Part shown: positions 24,101-31,630 of the stretch, piece by piece | How positions within the stretch are numbered: the stretch's first letter is position 1 | Layout of the letters: every line of letters begins with the position of its first letter | NCBI GenBank assembly: GCA_040902305.1 | Contig: JBBDXN010000020.1 | Coordinates: 1-49,465 of the forward strand | Origin: CAMLFJ01 sp040902305 | Lineage (GTDB): Bacteria > Methylomirabilota > Methylomirabilia > Rokubacteriales > CSP1-6 | Direction of reading: 5' to 3' | Length of the DNA: 49,465 nt | Notes under the pieces: model-generated | What the model was told of the DNA's origin: nothing | Database searches by the model: none | What the model saw: only the letters and a program-made list of their open reading frames with translations | Program-made: the position numbers and the translations under genes

Positions 24101-25333
24101 ATGCACCTCATGTACTTCACGGAACAGCCGATGTCGGCGTACCCGGCGGACGAAGGGCGCAAGCGCGGCGCCACCGCGCTGATGTTCTCCAACCGCCACT
24201 TCGACCCGGTGGCGGGCAGCCGGCTCTACAACGAATACCTCGAGCACTACCGCCTCGCCGAGGAAGCCGGCTTCGACGGCATCATGCTGAACGAGCACCA
24301 CAACGCGCCGTTCTGCATGCAGGCCAAGTGCAACGTCTTCGCCTCGATCCTGGCCGCGACGACCAAGCGGGTGAAGATCGTGCTGCTCGGCAACCCGCTG
24401 CCGCTCGCCGACAATCCGGTGCGGCTGGCCGAGGAGCTGGCCATGATCGACATGGTCTCGCGCGGCCGGCTCGTGTCCGGCTTCGTGCGGGGTGGGGGTC
24501 AGGAGCAGCTCGCCACCGGGGTGAACCCCGCCTTCAACCGCGAGCGGTTCGAGGAGGCCCACGAGCTGATCGTGCGCGCGTGGACGCAGGAGGGGCCGTT
24601 CCGCTTCGAGGGCACCCACTACCAGCATCGGGTCGTGAACCCGTGGGCGGTGCCGCTGCAGAAGCCGCACCCGCGCATCTGGATCCCCGGCGTGCTCAGC
24701 AAGGAGACCATCATCTGGGCCGCGCGCCAGCGCTATCCCTACATCGCGCTCAGCACCGCGATCGACGCGACCAAGAAGATCTGGGAGCTCTACGATTCGG
24801 TCGCGGCCGAGGCCGGCTATACCGGCGGCCCGGAGAACCGCGGGTATCTCCAGCGCTGCCACGTGGCCGAGACCGAGGAGAAGGCCATGGCCAACGCGCG
24901 GCAGTTCATGTGGATGCAGGGTGAGTTCACCGGCCTCGCGCACCCGGTGTGGTCGAGCCCCTCGGGCTACTTCTCGCCGTCCTACCGGAAGGCCTTCGTG
25001 GAGTACGCGGTCGGCCGCGGCTCCAACCCGCGGGCCGCCAGCTTCGAGGATCAGATCCGGGATCAGCAGATCATCGCGGGCACGCCGAAGACGGTCATCC
25101 CCAAGTTCCGGCGCCTGCTCGAGGAGACGCGGCCGTCCATCCTGGGGCTCTGGGCGAGCGACGGCTTCGTGAGCAACCAGGACGCGACGACCTGCATCCG
25201 GCTGCTCGGCCAGGAGGTGCTCCCGGCGGTGCGCGAGATGGGCAAGGAGCTCGGGCTCTGGAGCCCGTTCGAGGCCAACGCGCCGGTCGGCATCAACCAG
25301 CCGGCCCCGGCGGTGCCGCGCAACGGGACCTGA
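24101..25333 (+). CDS. LLM class flavin-dependent oxidoreductase
   Basis: This 410-aa protein has the luciferase-like monooxygenase TIM-barrel: EHYRLAEEAGFDGIMLNEHHNAPFCM, TKRVKIVLLGNPLPLADNPVRLAEELAMIDMVSRGRLVSGFVRGG and RIWIPGVLSKETI. Enzymes of this class use reduced FMN or F420 to oxygenate small molecules. The length and EHHNAP motif match the group near alkanal or limonene-type monooxygenases, but the substrate is unknown. ATG 24101 follows CGGGGGA closely. It is paired with the hydrolase-fold gene. Confidence 0.9.
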   Translation: MHLMYFTEQPMSAYPADEGRKRGATALMFSNRHFDPVAGSRLYNEYLEHYRLAEEAGFDGIMLNEHHNAPFCMQAKCNVFASILAATTKRVKIVLLGNPLPLADNPVRLAEELAMIDMVSRGRLVSGFVRGGGQEQLATGVNPAFNRERFEEAHELIVRAWTQEGPFRFEGTHYQHRVVNPWAVPLQKPHPRIWIPGVLSKETIIWAARQRYPYIALSTAIDATKKIWELYDSVAAEAGYTGGPENRGYLQRCHVAETEEKAMANARQFMWMQGEFTGLAHPVWSSPSGYFSPSYRKAFVEYAVGRGSNPRAASFEDQIRDQQIIAGTPKTVIPKFRRLLEETRPSILGLWASDGFVSNQDATTCIRLLGQEVLPAVREMGKELGLWSPFEANAPVGINQPAPAVPRNGT

Positions 25334-25344
25334 GCGGCGCCGCG

Positions 25345-25587
25345 CTAGCTGACGGCGGTCCGCGGCGGCTTCGGGCTCGTCTTCTCCGGCAGGCAGGTGA
25401 AATCGATCTTGACCTTGCCCTGACGGACCAGCTTGAGCCCGGCGAAGTCCGTCATCGCCGCGTGACAGAGCTGGCGGGTCTCGAACGAGTCGATCGCGGT
25501 ATAGCCGCGGTCGACGAGCCGCCCACCCACCTGCGCGGTCTCGTGCGCCCACAGGATCCAGGCCAGGGTCACCACGTAACGCTTCAT
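25345..25587 (-). CDS. Small protein, possibly exported, unknown function
   Basis: The frame gives 80 residues starting MKRYVVTLAWILWAHETAQ, a short hydrophobic start that could be a weak signal or membrane segment. The remainder contains YTAIDSFETRQLCHAAMTDF and KIDFTCLPEK with two cysteines. ATG 25587 is preceded by GAGGGGGGTG. I do not recognise a family, though short Cys-containing proteins of this kind are common in this lineage. It ends 11 bases after the LLM gene stop, convergent. Confidence 0.55.
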   Translation of the reverse strand: MKRYVVTLAWILWAHETAQVGGRLVDRGYTAIDSFETRQLCHAAMTDFAGLKLVRQGKVKIDFTCLPEKTSPKPPRTAVS

Positions 25588-25807
25588 CGATGCACCCCCC
25601 TCGGTTGATGGCCTCAGGGAGAGCAAGGGCCGGACCATCGGGAAACCAGCCTGATTTCAATGTCTTGTAGCGTGCTATCTGAGACGGCAGAGAAAGGGCG
25701 GTGCGAGGCTGGGAAGGGGAGTGCCCAGGCTGAGGCCGGCGCGGCCGCGCAAGACATGCCGGGGCTCGGCGGCTGGCCGTCCCGCCCCACGACGGGGGCT
25801 GAAGCCG

Positions 25808-25813
25808 TATACT
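25808..25813 (+). promoter_or_regulatory. -10 box of the 2-hydroxyacid dehydrogenase gene
   Basis: TATACT lies 46 bases before the GTG start and gives a leader of about 40 bases containing the AAAGGAG ribosome-binding site at 25847-25853. The -35 region is GC-only and does not match. The rest of 25588-25859 shows no gene. Confidence 0.4.
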
Positions 25814-25859
25814 GGCGCGCGTGATCGCTCCACTCACCCCCTAGCCAAAGGAGACTCCC

Positions 25860-26831
25860 GTGGCCACCAAGATCGTCTTCTCCCCCAAGCTCCCCGCCGC
25901 GCTGCTCGACGTCGCGCAGGGTCTCGTGCCGGCCGGCTTCGAGATGGTCGTGGTGGACGCGGGCACGCCCGAGTTCAAGGCGGCGCTGCCGGATACGGCG
26001 TACTACGTGGGCTTCCCCCGCGCGGAGCTGAACGGCGAGTTCTTCAAGGCGGCCCCCGGCCTCAAGCTGGTGCAGCTCATCAGCGCCGGCTACGACCGGC
26101 TCGACGTCGCGGCGGCGAAGCGGGCGGGCGTCCCCGTCGCCAACAACGGCGGGTCCAACTCGGTGGCGGTGGCCGAGCACACCCTGATGCTGATGCTGGC
26201 GGTCTACCGCAAGCTGTCCTGGCACCACGCCAACGTGGTGACCGGCAAGTGGCGGGTGGGGGACTTCTCGTCGCACCGGCTCTACGAGCTCGAGGGCAAG
26301 ACCCTCGGCATCGTGGGCCTCGGCACCATCGGCAAGAAGGTCGCGCGGCGGGCCGCCGCCTTCGGCATGCGCATCCTCTACTACGACATCGCGCGCCTGC
26401 CCGAGGACGCGGAGGACGCGCTCGGCGTGCGCTTCGTGCTCTTCCCGGAGCTGCTGCGCGCCTCCGACATCGTATCGCTCCACGTGCCGCTCAACGACGT
26501 GACCCGCAACCTGATCAGCACGCGCGAGCTCGGGATGATGCAGCCGTCCGCGGTCCTGATCAACACCTGCCGCGGGCCGGTGGTGGACGAGGCCGCCCTG
26601 CACGTCGCGCTCACGTCGGGACGGATCGCCGCCGCCGGCCTCGACGTCATGGTCGAGGAGCCGCCGCTGGCCAACCACCCGCTGTTCGCGCTGGAGAACG
26701 TCACGTTCACGCCGCACATGGCGGGCCCCACCTGGGACAACTGGGCCAAGGCCTTCCGGAACGCCTTCGACAACGTGCAGCGCGTGGCCCGCGGCGAGCG
26801 GCCGCTCTGGGTGATCCCGGAGCTGCGCTAG
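25860..26831 (+). CDS. D-isomer-specific 2-hydroxyacid dehydrogenase
   Basis: This 323-aa NAD(P)-dependent enzyme reduces 2-oxoacids or oxidises D-2-hydroxyacids. Marks are LVQLISAGYDRLDV, VPVANNGGSNSVAVAEH and the dinucleotide motif GKTLGIVGLGTIGKKVARR (GxGxxG, about 145-152). The catalytic Arg is in INTCRGPVVDEAAL, the Glu in VMVEEPP and the His in FTPHMAG. All three catalytic residues are present. GTG 25860 has AAAGGAG six bases before it. Confidence 0.93.
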   Translation: MATKIVFSPKLPAALLDVAQGLVPAGFEMVVVDAGTPEFKAALPDTAYYVGFPRAELNGEFFKAAPGLKLVQLISAGYDRLDVAAAKRAGVPVANNGGSNSVAVAEHTLMLMLAVYRKLSWHHANVVTGKWRVGDFSSHRLYELEGKTLGIVGLGTIGKKVARRAAAFGMRILYYDIARLPEDAEDALGVRFVLFPELLRASDIVSLHVPLNDVTRNLISTRELGMMQPSAVLINTCRGPVVDEAALHVALTSGRIAAAGLDVMVEEPPLANHPLFALENVTFTPHMAGPTWDNWAKAFRNAFDNVQRVARGERPLWVIPELR

Positions 26832-26850
26832 CCGGCCGCCGCCGATCCGC

Positions 26851-27690
26851 GTGAAGCGGGCAGGCTCTCGCAAGCGCGAGGCGCGGCCGGGGATCTTCCT
26901 GACCGGCATCCGCCGCGCCGCCGCCCGGCGCGAGCCGGCCCGCTTCCCGCTCACCCTGCCGCTCTGCCGCGACCTGGAGCGCCTCGACTTCCGGGCGCCG
27001 GTCACCTTCCTGGTGGGGGAGAACGGCTGCGGCAAGTCCACCCTGCTGGAGGGCCTGGCCGCGGGAGCCGGCGCGGTCGCGGCGGGCGGGCGCGATCTCG
27101 AGCGCGATCCGACCCTCGCGGGGGCGCGGGCCTTCGCCCGCGCCTTCCGCTTCTCGCGCGCCCGCCATCCGCGCACCACCCTCTTCATCCGCGCCGAGGA
27201 CGTCTTCGGCTTCACCCTGCGGGTGGGCGGGGAGATCGAGGGCCTGCGGGCCCGGGAGGACGAGCTGCGCGCCTCGCGGCCGGAGGGCTCGTGGGGCCAG
27301 CGGCTCGCGGTGGGCGCCGCGGCCAAGGAGCGCGCGGCCCTGACCCGCCGCTACGGGCCGGAGCCGGACGCGCGCTCCCACGGCGAGACCTTCCTCCACC
27401 TGCTCCAGCAGCGCCTGGTGCCACGCGGCCTCTACTTCCTCGACGAGCCCGAGACCCCGCTGTCGCCCACGCGCGTGCTCGCGCTGCTGGCCATCCTGCG
27501 CGACCGCGCGGCCCAGGACTGCCAGTTCGTCATCGCCACGCACTCGCCGATCCTCATGGCGCTGCCGGGGGCCGACATCCGGCTGATCGAGGACGGCGCG
27601 ATCGCGCCCGTCGAGTACGGAGACGTCGAGCACGTGCGCGTCACGCGTGCGTTTCTCGACGATCCGGAGAGCTTTCTCCGCCGTCTCTGA
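26851..27690 (+). CDS. AAA family ATPase (COG3910 type)
   Basis: This 279-aa cytoplasmic ATPase has Walker A GENGCGKST (56-64), Walker B LYFLDEPE (194-201), an H-loop ATHSPIL and a degenerate signature near RSHGE (175-179). It resembles a stand-alone ABC-type or SMC-like head. Such predicted ATPases are common but not functionally assigned. GTG 26851 is 19 bases after the dehydrogenase stop, so the two may be cotranscribed. No toxin, nuclease or other defence partner lies next to it. Confidence 0.85.
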   Translation: MKRAGSRKREARPGIFLTGIRRAAARREPARFPLTLPLCRDLERLDFRAPVTFLVGENGCGKSTLLEGLAAGAGAVAAGGRDLERDPTLAGARAFARAFRFSRARHPRTTLFIRAEDVFGFTLRVGGEIEGLRAREDELRASRPEGSWGQRLAVGAAAKERAALTRRYGPEPDARSHGETFLHLLQQRLVPRGLYFLDEPETPLSPTRVLALLAILRDRAAQDCQFVIATHSPILMALPGADIRLIEDGAIAPVEYGDVEHVRVTRAFLDDPESFLRRL

Positions 27691-27710
27691 GCGCGCCGCG
27701 CGGCGGACGT

Positions 27711-27739
27711 TTGACTTGCGCGCCCGTCGCCCGGACAAT
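27711..27739 (+). promoter_or_regulatory. Sigma-70 promoter with leaderless geometry
   Basis: TTGACT (27711-27716), exactly 17 bases, GACAAT (27734-27739), then 8 bases to ATG 27748. The predicted transcription start falls on or one base from the start codon. Confidence 0.68.
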
Positions 27740-27747
27740 AGGGGCCG

Positions 27748-27954
27748 ATGAAATGGCCCAGCTCACGCTCCGTCGCCACCGTCTGGCTCCTCGCCGCGCT
27801 GAGCCTGATCGGGTGGCTGATCGTCAACCTCGACGTGGCGGGCTGGATCATCCTCGTGCTCACGGTGGGGCTGATGGCGTTCGAGCTGACCCGGAGACCG
27901 GACGGGCAGGGCGCCCGCGGCAAGGCCCGGATTCCCGACGAGCCGACCGGCTAG
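27748..27954 (+). CDS. Small two-span membrane protein
   Basis: This 68-aa protein has two hydrophobic segments (VATVWLLAALSLIGWLIVNL and VAGWIILVLTVGLMAFEL) and a charged cytoplasmic tail (RRPDGQGARGKARIPDEPTG). No family is recognised. It has no Shine-Dalgarno and a near-consensus promoter ending 8 bases before its ATG, so it should be translated from a leaderless mRNA. Confidence 0.65.
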   Translation: MKWPSSRSVATVWLLAALSLIGWLIVNLDVAGWIILVLTVGLMAFELTRRPDGQGARGKARIPDEPTG

Positions 27955-27960
27955 CCCCGC

Positions 27961-28341
27961 TCAGGCGGGGGTAGGCACGAGCGAGAGGGCGACGATCCGG
28001 CTGATGTCGGCCGGCGTGGCCGGCCAGCCGAGCAGGCGCGCCGCGGACTCCATCAGGAAGTGCGCGAGGTCGGGGGCGAAGACGATGCGCGCCAGGAAAA
28101 TCAGCGCGGGCATCTCGAGGGGCCGCCGCTGCTCCAGCACGCGCGCGAGCTCGGGCCCGTCGAGCCGCGGCATCCGCAGCGCGCTCAGCACGAGCGCGTA
28201 GGCGTGCTGGTCGATCAGGCTCTCCGCCTCCGCCCGGGTGGCGGCCGCGTCCACCGTGTGCCCGTCGGCGCGCAGCACCGCGACCAGCAGGCCGCGGGCG
28301 TGCTCGTCGTCCTCGACCACCAGGATGCGTGGGGTCGACAT
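27961..28341 (-). CDS. Pseudo-receiver domain protein
   Basis: This 126-aa protein is a single response-regulator receiver domain. RILVVEDDEHARGLLVAVLRADGHTV has the acidic pocket D11-D12, then YALVLSALRMPRLDG. The usual phospho-acceptor Asp in LVLSDLRMP is replaced by Ala54. The conserved Thr/Ser and the Lys of the active site are also not visible (IFLARIVF; LLGWPATP). It probably cannot be phosphorylated and may act as a fixed-state partner or binding module. It overlaps a 47-aa membrane protein gene upstream (TGATG), so the two are translationally coupled. Confidence 0.85.
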   Translation of the reverse strand: MSTPRILVVEDDEHARGLLVAVLRADGHTVDAAATRAEAESLIDQHAYALVLSALRMPRLDGPELARVLEQRRPLEMPALIFLARIVFAPDLAHFLMESAARLLGWPATPADISRIVALSLVPTPA

Positions 28342-28484
28342 CAGAAATGGCCGCCGGACGGCAGCTCGCTCACGCGACGCAGCGCCTCGCGCAGGAGCGG
28401 CACGAAGAGCATCGCGGCGAAGAACAGGGTGGCCAGCCAGATGGCCACGTGCAGGAGGCGGGCGCGCCCGCCGGAGTCGAGCAT
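28341..28484 (-). CDS. 47-aa membrane protein coupled to the pseudo-receiver
   Basis: The peptide starts MLDSGGRARLLHVAIWLATL and continues FFAAMLFVPLLREALRRVSE to LPSGGHF. That gives one hydrophobic helix (about 11-29) and a basic amphipathic helix. Its stop overlaps the ATG of the pseudo-receiver gene. The overlap is the main evidence that it is real. Confidence 0.5.
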   Translation of the reverse strand: MLDSGGRARLLHVAIWLATLFFAAMLFVPLLREALRRVSELPSGGHF

Positions 28485-28541
28485 AGGGCGTGGAGCATAG
28501 TCCCGCCCCGGCCCCCCGTCAAGCGATCATGGTGCTTGCGG

Positions 28542-28570
28542 TTGCCTTCCCGTATCGCGGTAGCTACACT
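28542..28570 (+). promoter_or_regulatory. Sigma-70 promoter with leaderless geometry
   Basis: TTGCCT (28542-28547), 17 bases, TACACT (28565-28570), then 7 bases to ATG 28578. Confidence 0.6.
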
Positions 28571-28577
28571 ACGCGCC

Positions 28578-28826
28578 ATGCGACGGGCACGGCAGGCTCT
28601 CCAGCGGTGGGCGTGCGCAATCACCGGGCTGCTCGCAACGCTGGCCCTGGTCGGCGTGCCCGTCGAGGTCACGATCCGGTTCGTCGAGCATCCGGTGGTC
28701 GCGCCCACCCCCGTCGTGTCGCTGCTCATCGTCGCCTCCTGCCTCCTGCTGATCGGCTCCGGTCTCGGTCTGCGCCGCCTGGAGATCGCCCCGTCCGGCG
28801 CCCAGCCGCCGACTCCGGACGTGTAG
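28578..28826 (+). CDS. Small two-span membrane protein
   Basis: This 82-aa protein has two hydrophobic segments (ACAITGLLATLALVGVPVEV and VVSLLIVASCLLLIGSGLGL) joined by an extracytoplasmic loop. No family is recognised. ATG 28578 sits 7 bases after a promoter -10 box, without Shine-Dalgarno. It is followed 11 bases later by the bactofilin gene, so it may be the first gene of a three-gene unit. Confidence 0.62.
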   Translation: MRRARQALQRWACAITGLLATLALVGVPVEVTIRFVEHPVVAPTPVVSLLIVASCLLLIGSGLGLRRLEIAPSGAQPPTPDV

Positions 28827-28837
28827 GGACGGAGCGG

Positions 28838-29284
28838 GTGGGCGCGCTGGGTCGTACCCTCCGCTACCTGGGCCTGAGCGGGGGCGAGTCGGACTCGCTG
28901 GCCGCCGACCTGGCCGCCCACCGCGACGCGCGCGGCGAGCCCCCCACGGTGGGCGGCGGCTTGTCCTTTCGCGGCGAGGTGTCGGGCGAGGGCGACTTCC
29001 ACATCTCCGGCCGCTTCGAGGGCGACATCAACGTCACCGGCCGGGTGCTGGTGGGCGAAGGGGCCGACGTGGACGCCAACATCAATGCCCGCGCCATCGT
29101 GGTGGGCGGCACCGTGCGCGGCAACCTCTCGGCCGCCACCCGCGTGGAGATCCTCCCGACCGGAGTGCTGACCGGCACGCTCAAGACCGGGAGCTTCTCG
29201 GCTGCGGACGGGGCCGCGGTCAAGGGCGAGATCTGGATCGAGCGGCCGGACACCGGGGACCACGTGACGGAGCGGCGGGCGTGA
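28838..29284 (+). CDS. Bactofilin-type polymer-forming cytoskeletal protein
   Basis: This 148-aa protein has the bactofilin beta-helix: LSFRGEVSGEGDFHISGRFEGDINVTGRVLVGEGADVDANINARAIVVGGTVRGNLSAATRVEILPTGVLTGTLKTGSFSAADGAAVKGEI. Each turn is about 17-18 residues. Bactofilins polymerise without nucleotide at the membrane and organise cell-wall enzymes or polarity. GTG 28838 is the only start giving a short N terminus, though its ribosome-binding site is close. The stop overlaps the TPR gene start (GTGA). Confidence 0.9.
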   Translation: MGALGRTLRYLGLSGGESDSLAADLAAHRDARGEPPTVGGGLSFRGEVSGEGDFHISGRFEGDINVTGRVLVGEGADVDANINARAIVVGGTVRGNLSAATRVEILPTGVLTGTLKTGSFSAADGAAVKGEIWIERPDTGDHVTERRA

Positions 29285-29928
29285 CCGGGCTCGGCGAGCT
29301 GCTCGACTCCCGCGGGGCGCGCCTGGCGCTCAAGCTCGCGGGCGTGGTGGTGGCCCTCGGCCTCGTGGCGGCCGCGGGCTGGTTCTGGCTGCGCGCCGCG
29401 GACACGCGGGGCCAGGCCGCGCTGGCCGGCGTCACGGAAGCGGTGCAGCAAGGGGAAGGCCCGCTGGCCACCCCGGAGGCGCGCCAGAAGGCGATCGCGA
29501 CGCTCCAGGCCGTCCTGGCCGAACACGGCCGGTCCTCCGCGGCACCCCAGGCCGCCTATCAGCTCGGCAACCTCCAGTACCAGGCCGGCGACTACGCGGC
29601 CGCGCGGGCCGCCTACGAGATCGCGCTGGGCAAGGGTGCCACCGGCAGCCTCCGCACGCTGAGCGCCTCCGGCATCGGCTACACGTGGGAGGCCCAGAAG
29701 GACTACGCCACCGCGGTGACCGCCTACGAAGCGGCCGCGCGGGGCCTGACCCCCAAGCAGTTCTTCTTCGAGGAGGCGTTGCTCGACCTGGCGCGCGCCC
29801 AGGCCCTGGCGGGCAAACCGGCCGAGGCGCGCGCGACCTACGAGCGGTTGTTGAAGGACGCTCCGGAGACCCGCCGCGCCGAGGACATCCGGGGGAGAAT
29901 CGTGGCGCTCCCGTCGGGCTCCAAGTAG
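29281..29928 (+). CDS. Membrane-anchored TPR protein
   Basis: This 215-aa protein has an N-terminal transmembrane segment (about 15-37, ALKLAGVVVALGLVAAAGWFWL) and an extracytoplasmic part with three or four tetratricopeptide repeats (AAPQAAYQLGNLQYQAGDYAAARAAYEIAL, ASGIGYTWEAQKDYATAVTAYEAA, DLARAQALAGKPAEARATYERLL). This YfgM/Tol-Pal-type layout suggests a periplasmic scaffold. Four-base overlap with the bactofilin gene implies a joint role, perhaps linking the bactofilin polymer to the envelope, which is inferred. Confidence 0.86.
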   Translation: MTGLGELLDSRGARLALKLAGVVVALGLVAAAGWFWLRAADTRGQAALAGVTEAVQQGEGPLATPEARQKAIATLQAVLAEHGRSSAAPQAAYQLGNLQYQAGDYAAARAAYEIALGKGATGSLRTLSASGIGYTWEAQKDYATAVTAYEAAARGLTPKQFFFEEALLDLARAQALAGKPAEARATYERLLKDAPETRRAEDIRGRIVALPSGSK

Positions 29929-29989
29929 CCCATCTCGGCTCGCTTCGCGGGGCGGCTCGAGCCCGACCGGGAGTCCGATAAGAGACATT

Positions 29990-30235
29990 ATGTTAAGTTA
30001 CCTCGTGCTCGTGTATCTGGAGCCCGGCCAGCAAGAGCGCCTGTGCGCCAGTACGAAAACCAGGCCCTCCCCGTCTTCACCCGGCACGGCGGCTTCTTCG
30101 AGCGAATCCTGAGGCTCCCGGCGCGATCCCGAGATGGTCGCCCTGGGCCCGCTCCGCCGGGAGATCGTCCGGAAGGCGCTGCTGATCCCGGCCGAAGACG
30201 TCCCGCTCGGGCGCTACTTCACGGCGGGAGGCTAA
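29990..30235 (+). pseudogene. DUF1330-like small protein gene with two compensating frameshifts
   Basis: From ATG 29990 the frame reads MLSYLVLVYLEPGQQERL. The coherent sequence then moves to another frame (RQYENQALPVFTRHGGFFERIL) and returns to the first for the last 40 or so residues (DPEMVALGPLRREIVRKALLIP to the TAA at 30235). Without the shifts the first frame meets a stop after 39 codons. The start resembles DUF1330/YCII-like dimeric ferredoxin-fold proteins. The gene is decayed unless the sequence has errors. Confidence 0.5.
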
Positions 30236-30244
30236 GCCTGCGCT

Positions 30245-31186
30245 TCAGGCCTGGTTCAGCGAGTGGATGAGCCCTTCCTCGAGATCGGCGATGGCCTCGA
30301 GGAGGTCGGCGGTCTCCTCCCACCGCTCCTGCACCGCCGCGTACTGGGCATCCCCGAAGCAGCGCGCCTTGCGCTCGAACAAGCCCGCCACCGCCACGCG
30401 CCCGGCCTCGCGCAGGAACGCGGCGGCGTCGTGGCTGCGCCGCGCGGCCAGCGGGAACGCGAAGGAGGTCAGATGGCCGGCCAGCCGCTTGGCCACCGCA
30501 CCCCGCAGGTCGGCGGCCAGCAGCCGGAAGGCCCGGGGGCCGCCGTAGTGATCGGGCCCGCCCGGGTCGGCGGCGAGCTGGGTCCGGAGCACCGCGAGGG
30601 TACGCGCGATCATCTCCTCACGCGCCGGATGGCGCACCTGCCGGAACTGCGAACGCATCGTGTACGGCACCTGGGCGTACCGCACCCGCTCGGCCTTCCA
30701 GGCGCGCAGGAACTCGGCGGCGGGCAGCGCCGCGTACGGATACCCGTCCGGGTCGTGCATGCGCACCCGCTCGCTCTCGACGCCCAGCACGACCACGAAG
30801 TGGTCGCTGCCCGAGAGCTGCGCGTGGTGCGGCATGTAGCCGAGCCCGCCCATGTCGAGCGGTCCCGCCAGCACGGGGCCCCGCCCGGCGGCCTCCGCGA
30901 GGCGGGCGAGCGCGGCTTCGGGCGCGCCCTCGCGCTCCTCCCGGCACTCCCAGCCGAGGGCGTCGAGGGCCGTCGTGATGCCCTGGTCCGGGTTGGCGAG
31001 CGGCGAGCTGAAGTAGACAAGCAGATCGCGCCCGGCCCGCAGGTAGAGCGTGCCGAACGGCATCGTGGTGAGGCACTCGATGAAGCCGGCCTCGGGCAGC
31101 TCCGCGGCGGCGGCGCCCGACTCGCGCAGCGCCATGTAGAGGCTATTGGCGTAGCAGTAGGCGCCGTTGCCCGAGTACCGCGTCAT
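30245..31186 (-). CDS. BtrH-like / C39-like cysteine-dependent enzyme
   Basis: This 313-aa protein has a papain-like residue set in order: Cys11 in GNGAYCYANSLYMAL, His129 in SGSDHFVVVLGV and Asp145 in MHDPDGYPYAALP. This fits the BtrH N-terminal domain group, which moves an acyl group from an acyl carrier protein to an acceptor, and more distantly C39 peptidases. The C-terminal 100 residues are helical. Substrate and reaction are not established here. ATG 31186 overlaps the stop of the thioesterase gene. It is the last gene of the run that contains paaK. Confidence 0.68.
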   Translation of the reverse strand: MTRYSGNGAYCYANSLYMALRESGAAAAELPEAGFIECLTTMPFGTLYLRAGRDLLVYFSSPLANPDQGITTALDALGWECREEREGAPEAALARLAEAAGRGPVLAGPLDMGGLGYMPHHAQLSGSDHFVVVLGVESERVRMHDPDGYPYAALPAAEFLRAWKAERVRYAQVPYTMRSQFRQVRHPAREEMIARTLAVLRTQLAADPGGPDHYGGPRAFRLLAADLRGAVAKRLAGHLTSFAFPLAARRSHDAAAFLREAGRVAVAGLFERKARCFGDAQYAAVQERWEETADLLEAIADLEEGLIHSLNQA

Positions 31187-31626
31187 CGATCCGCACCGTG
31201 CGCCCCACCGCGCGCCACGCGGTGGGCCACGCAGTGCACGACGGCCACCGCGACGCCGGCCTCCGTGCTCACCGTGACGTCGTAGAAGCCGGCCCGCCGG
31301 CCCTGGCGGCGCTCGCGACCCTCCGCGACGAGTCGCGAGCCCGGCGCTGCCGCGGCCAGGAAGCTGATGGTCATCGTGAGTGCCACCGAGGTCTCCCCGT
31401 GCGAGTTGCACGCGGCGCCGAAGGCCACGTCGGCCAGCGAGAAGATCACCCCGCCGTGCGGATAGCCCTCGAAGTTGAGCATGTGGGACCCGAGCGTGAG
31501 GGCGACGCGGCAGTAGCCCCGACGCAACTCGAGGAACTCGATGCCGAGCGCCTGGGCCCAGGGGTCCCGTGCGATCCGCGCGGCCAGGGCCTCCGGCACG
31601 TCCTCCCGCGGGGCGGGCGAGGCCAC
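31183..31626 (-). CDS. PaaI-type hotdog thioesterase
   Basis: This 147-aa protein has the hotdog fold. LNFEGYPHGGVIFSLADVAFGAACNS contains the HGG loop and the catalytic Asp, and VALTMTISFLAAAAPGSRLVAEGRERRQGRRAGFYDVTV completes it. PaaI thioesterases remove CoA from aromatic or hydroxylated acyl-CoA to prevent dead-end accumulation. Its presence downstream of a phenylacetate-CoA-ligase gene and a PaaA-like gene supports that role. It starts 4 bases after the upstream stop and overlaps the BtrH-like gene. Confidence 0.88.
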   Translation of the reverse strand: MASPAPREDVPEALAARIARDPWAQALGIEFLELRRGYCRVALTLGSHMLNFEGYPHGGVIFSLADVAFGAACNSHGETSVALTMTISFLAAAAPGSRLVAEGRERRQGRRAGFYDVTVSTEAGVAVAVVHCVAHRVARGGAHGADR

Positions 31627-31630
31627 GCGG

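Noticed and set aside
26851..27690. Defence-system ATPase
   Set aside because: The ATPase has no nuclease, toxin, TIR or reverse-transcriptase neighbour, so a defence role has no support here.
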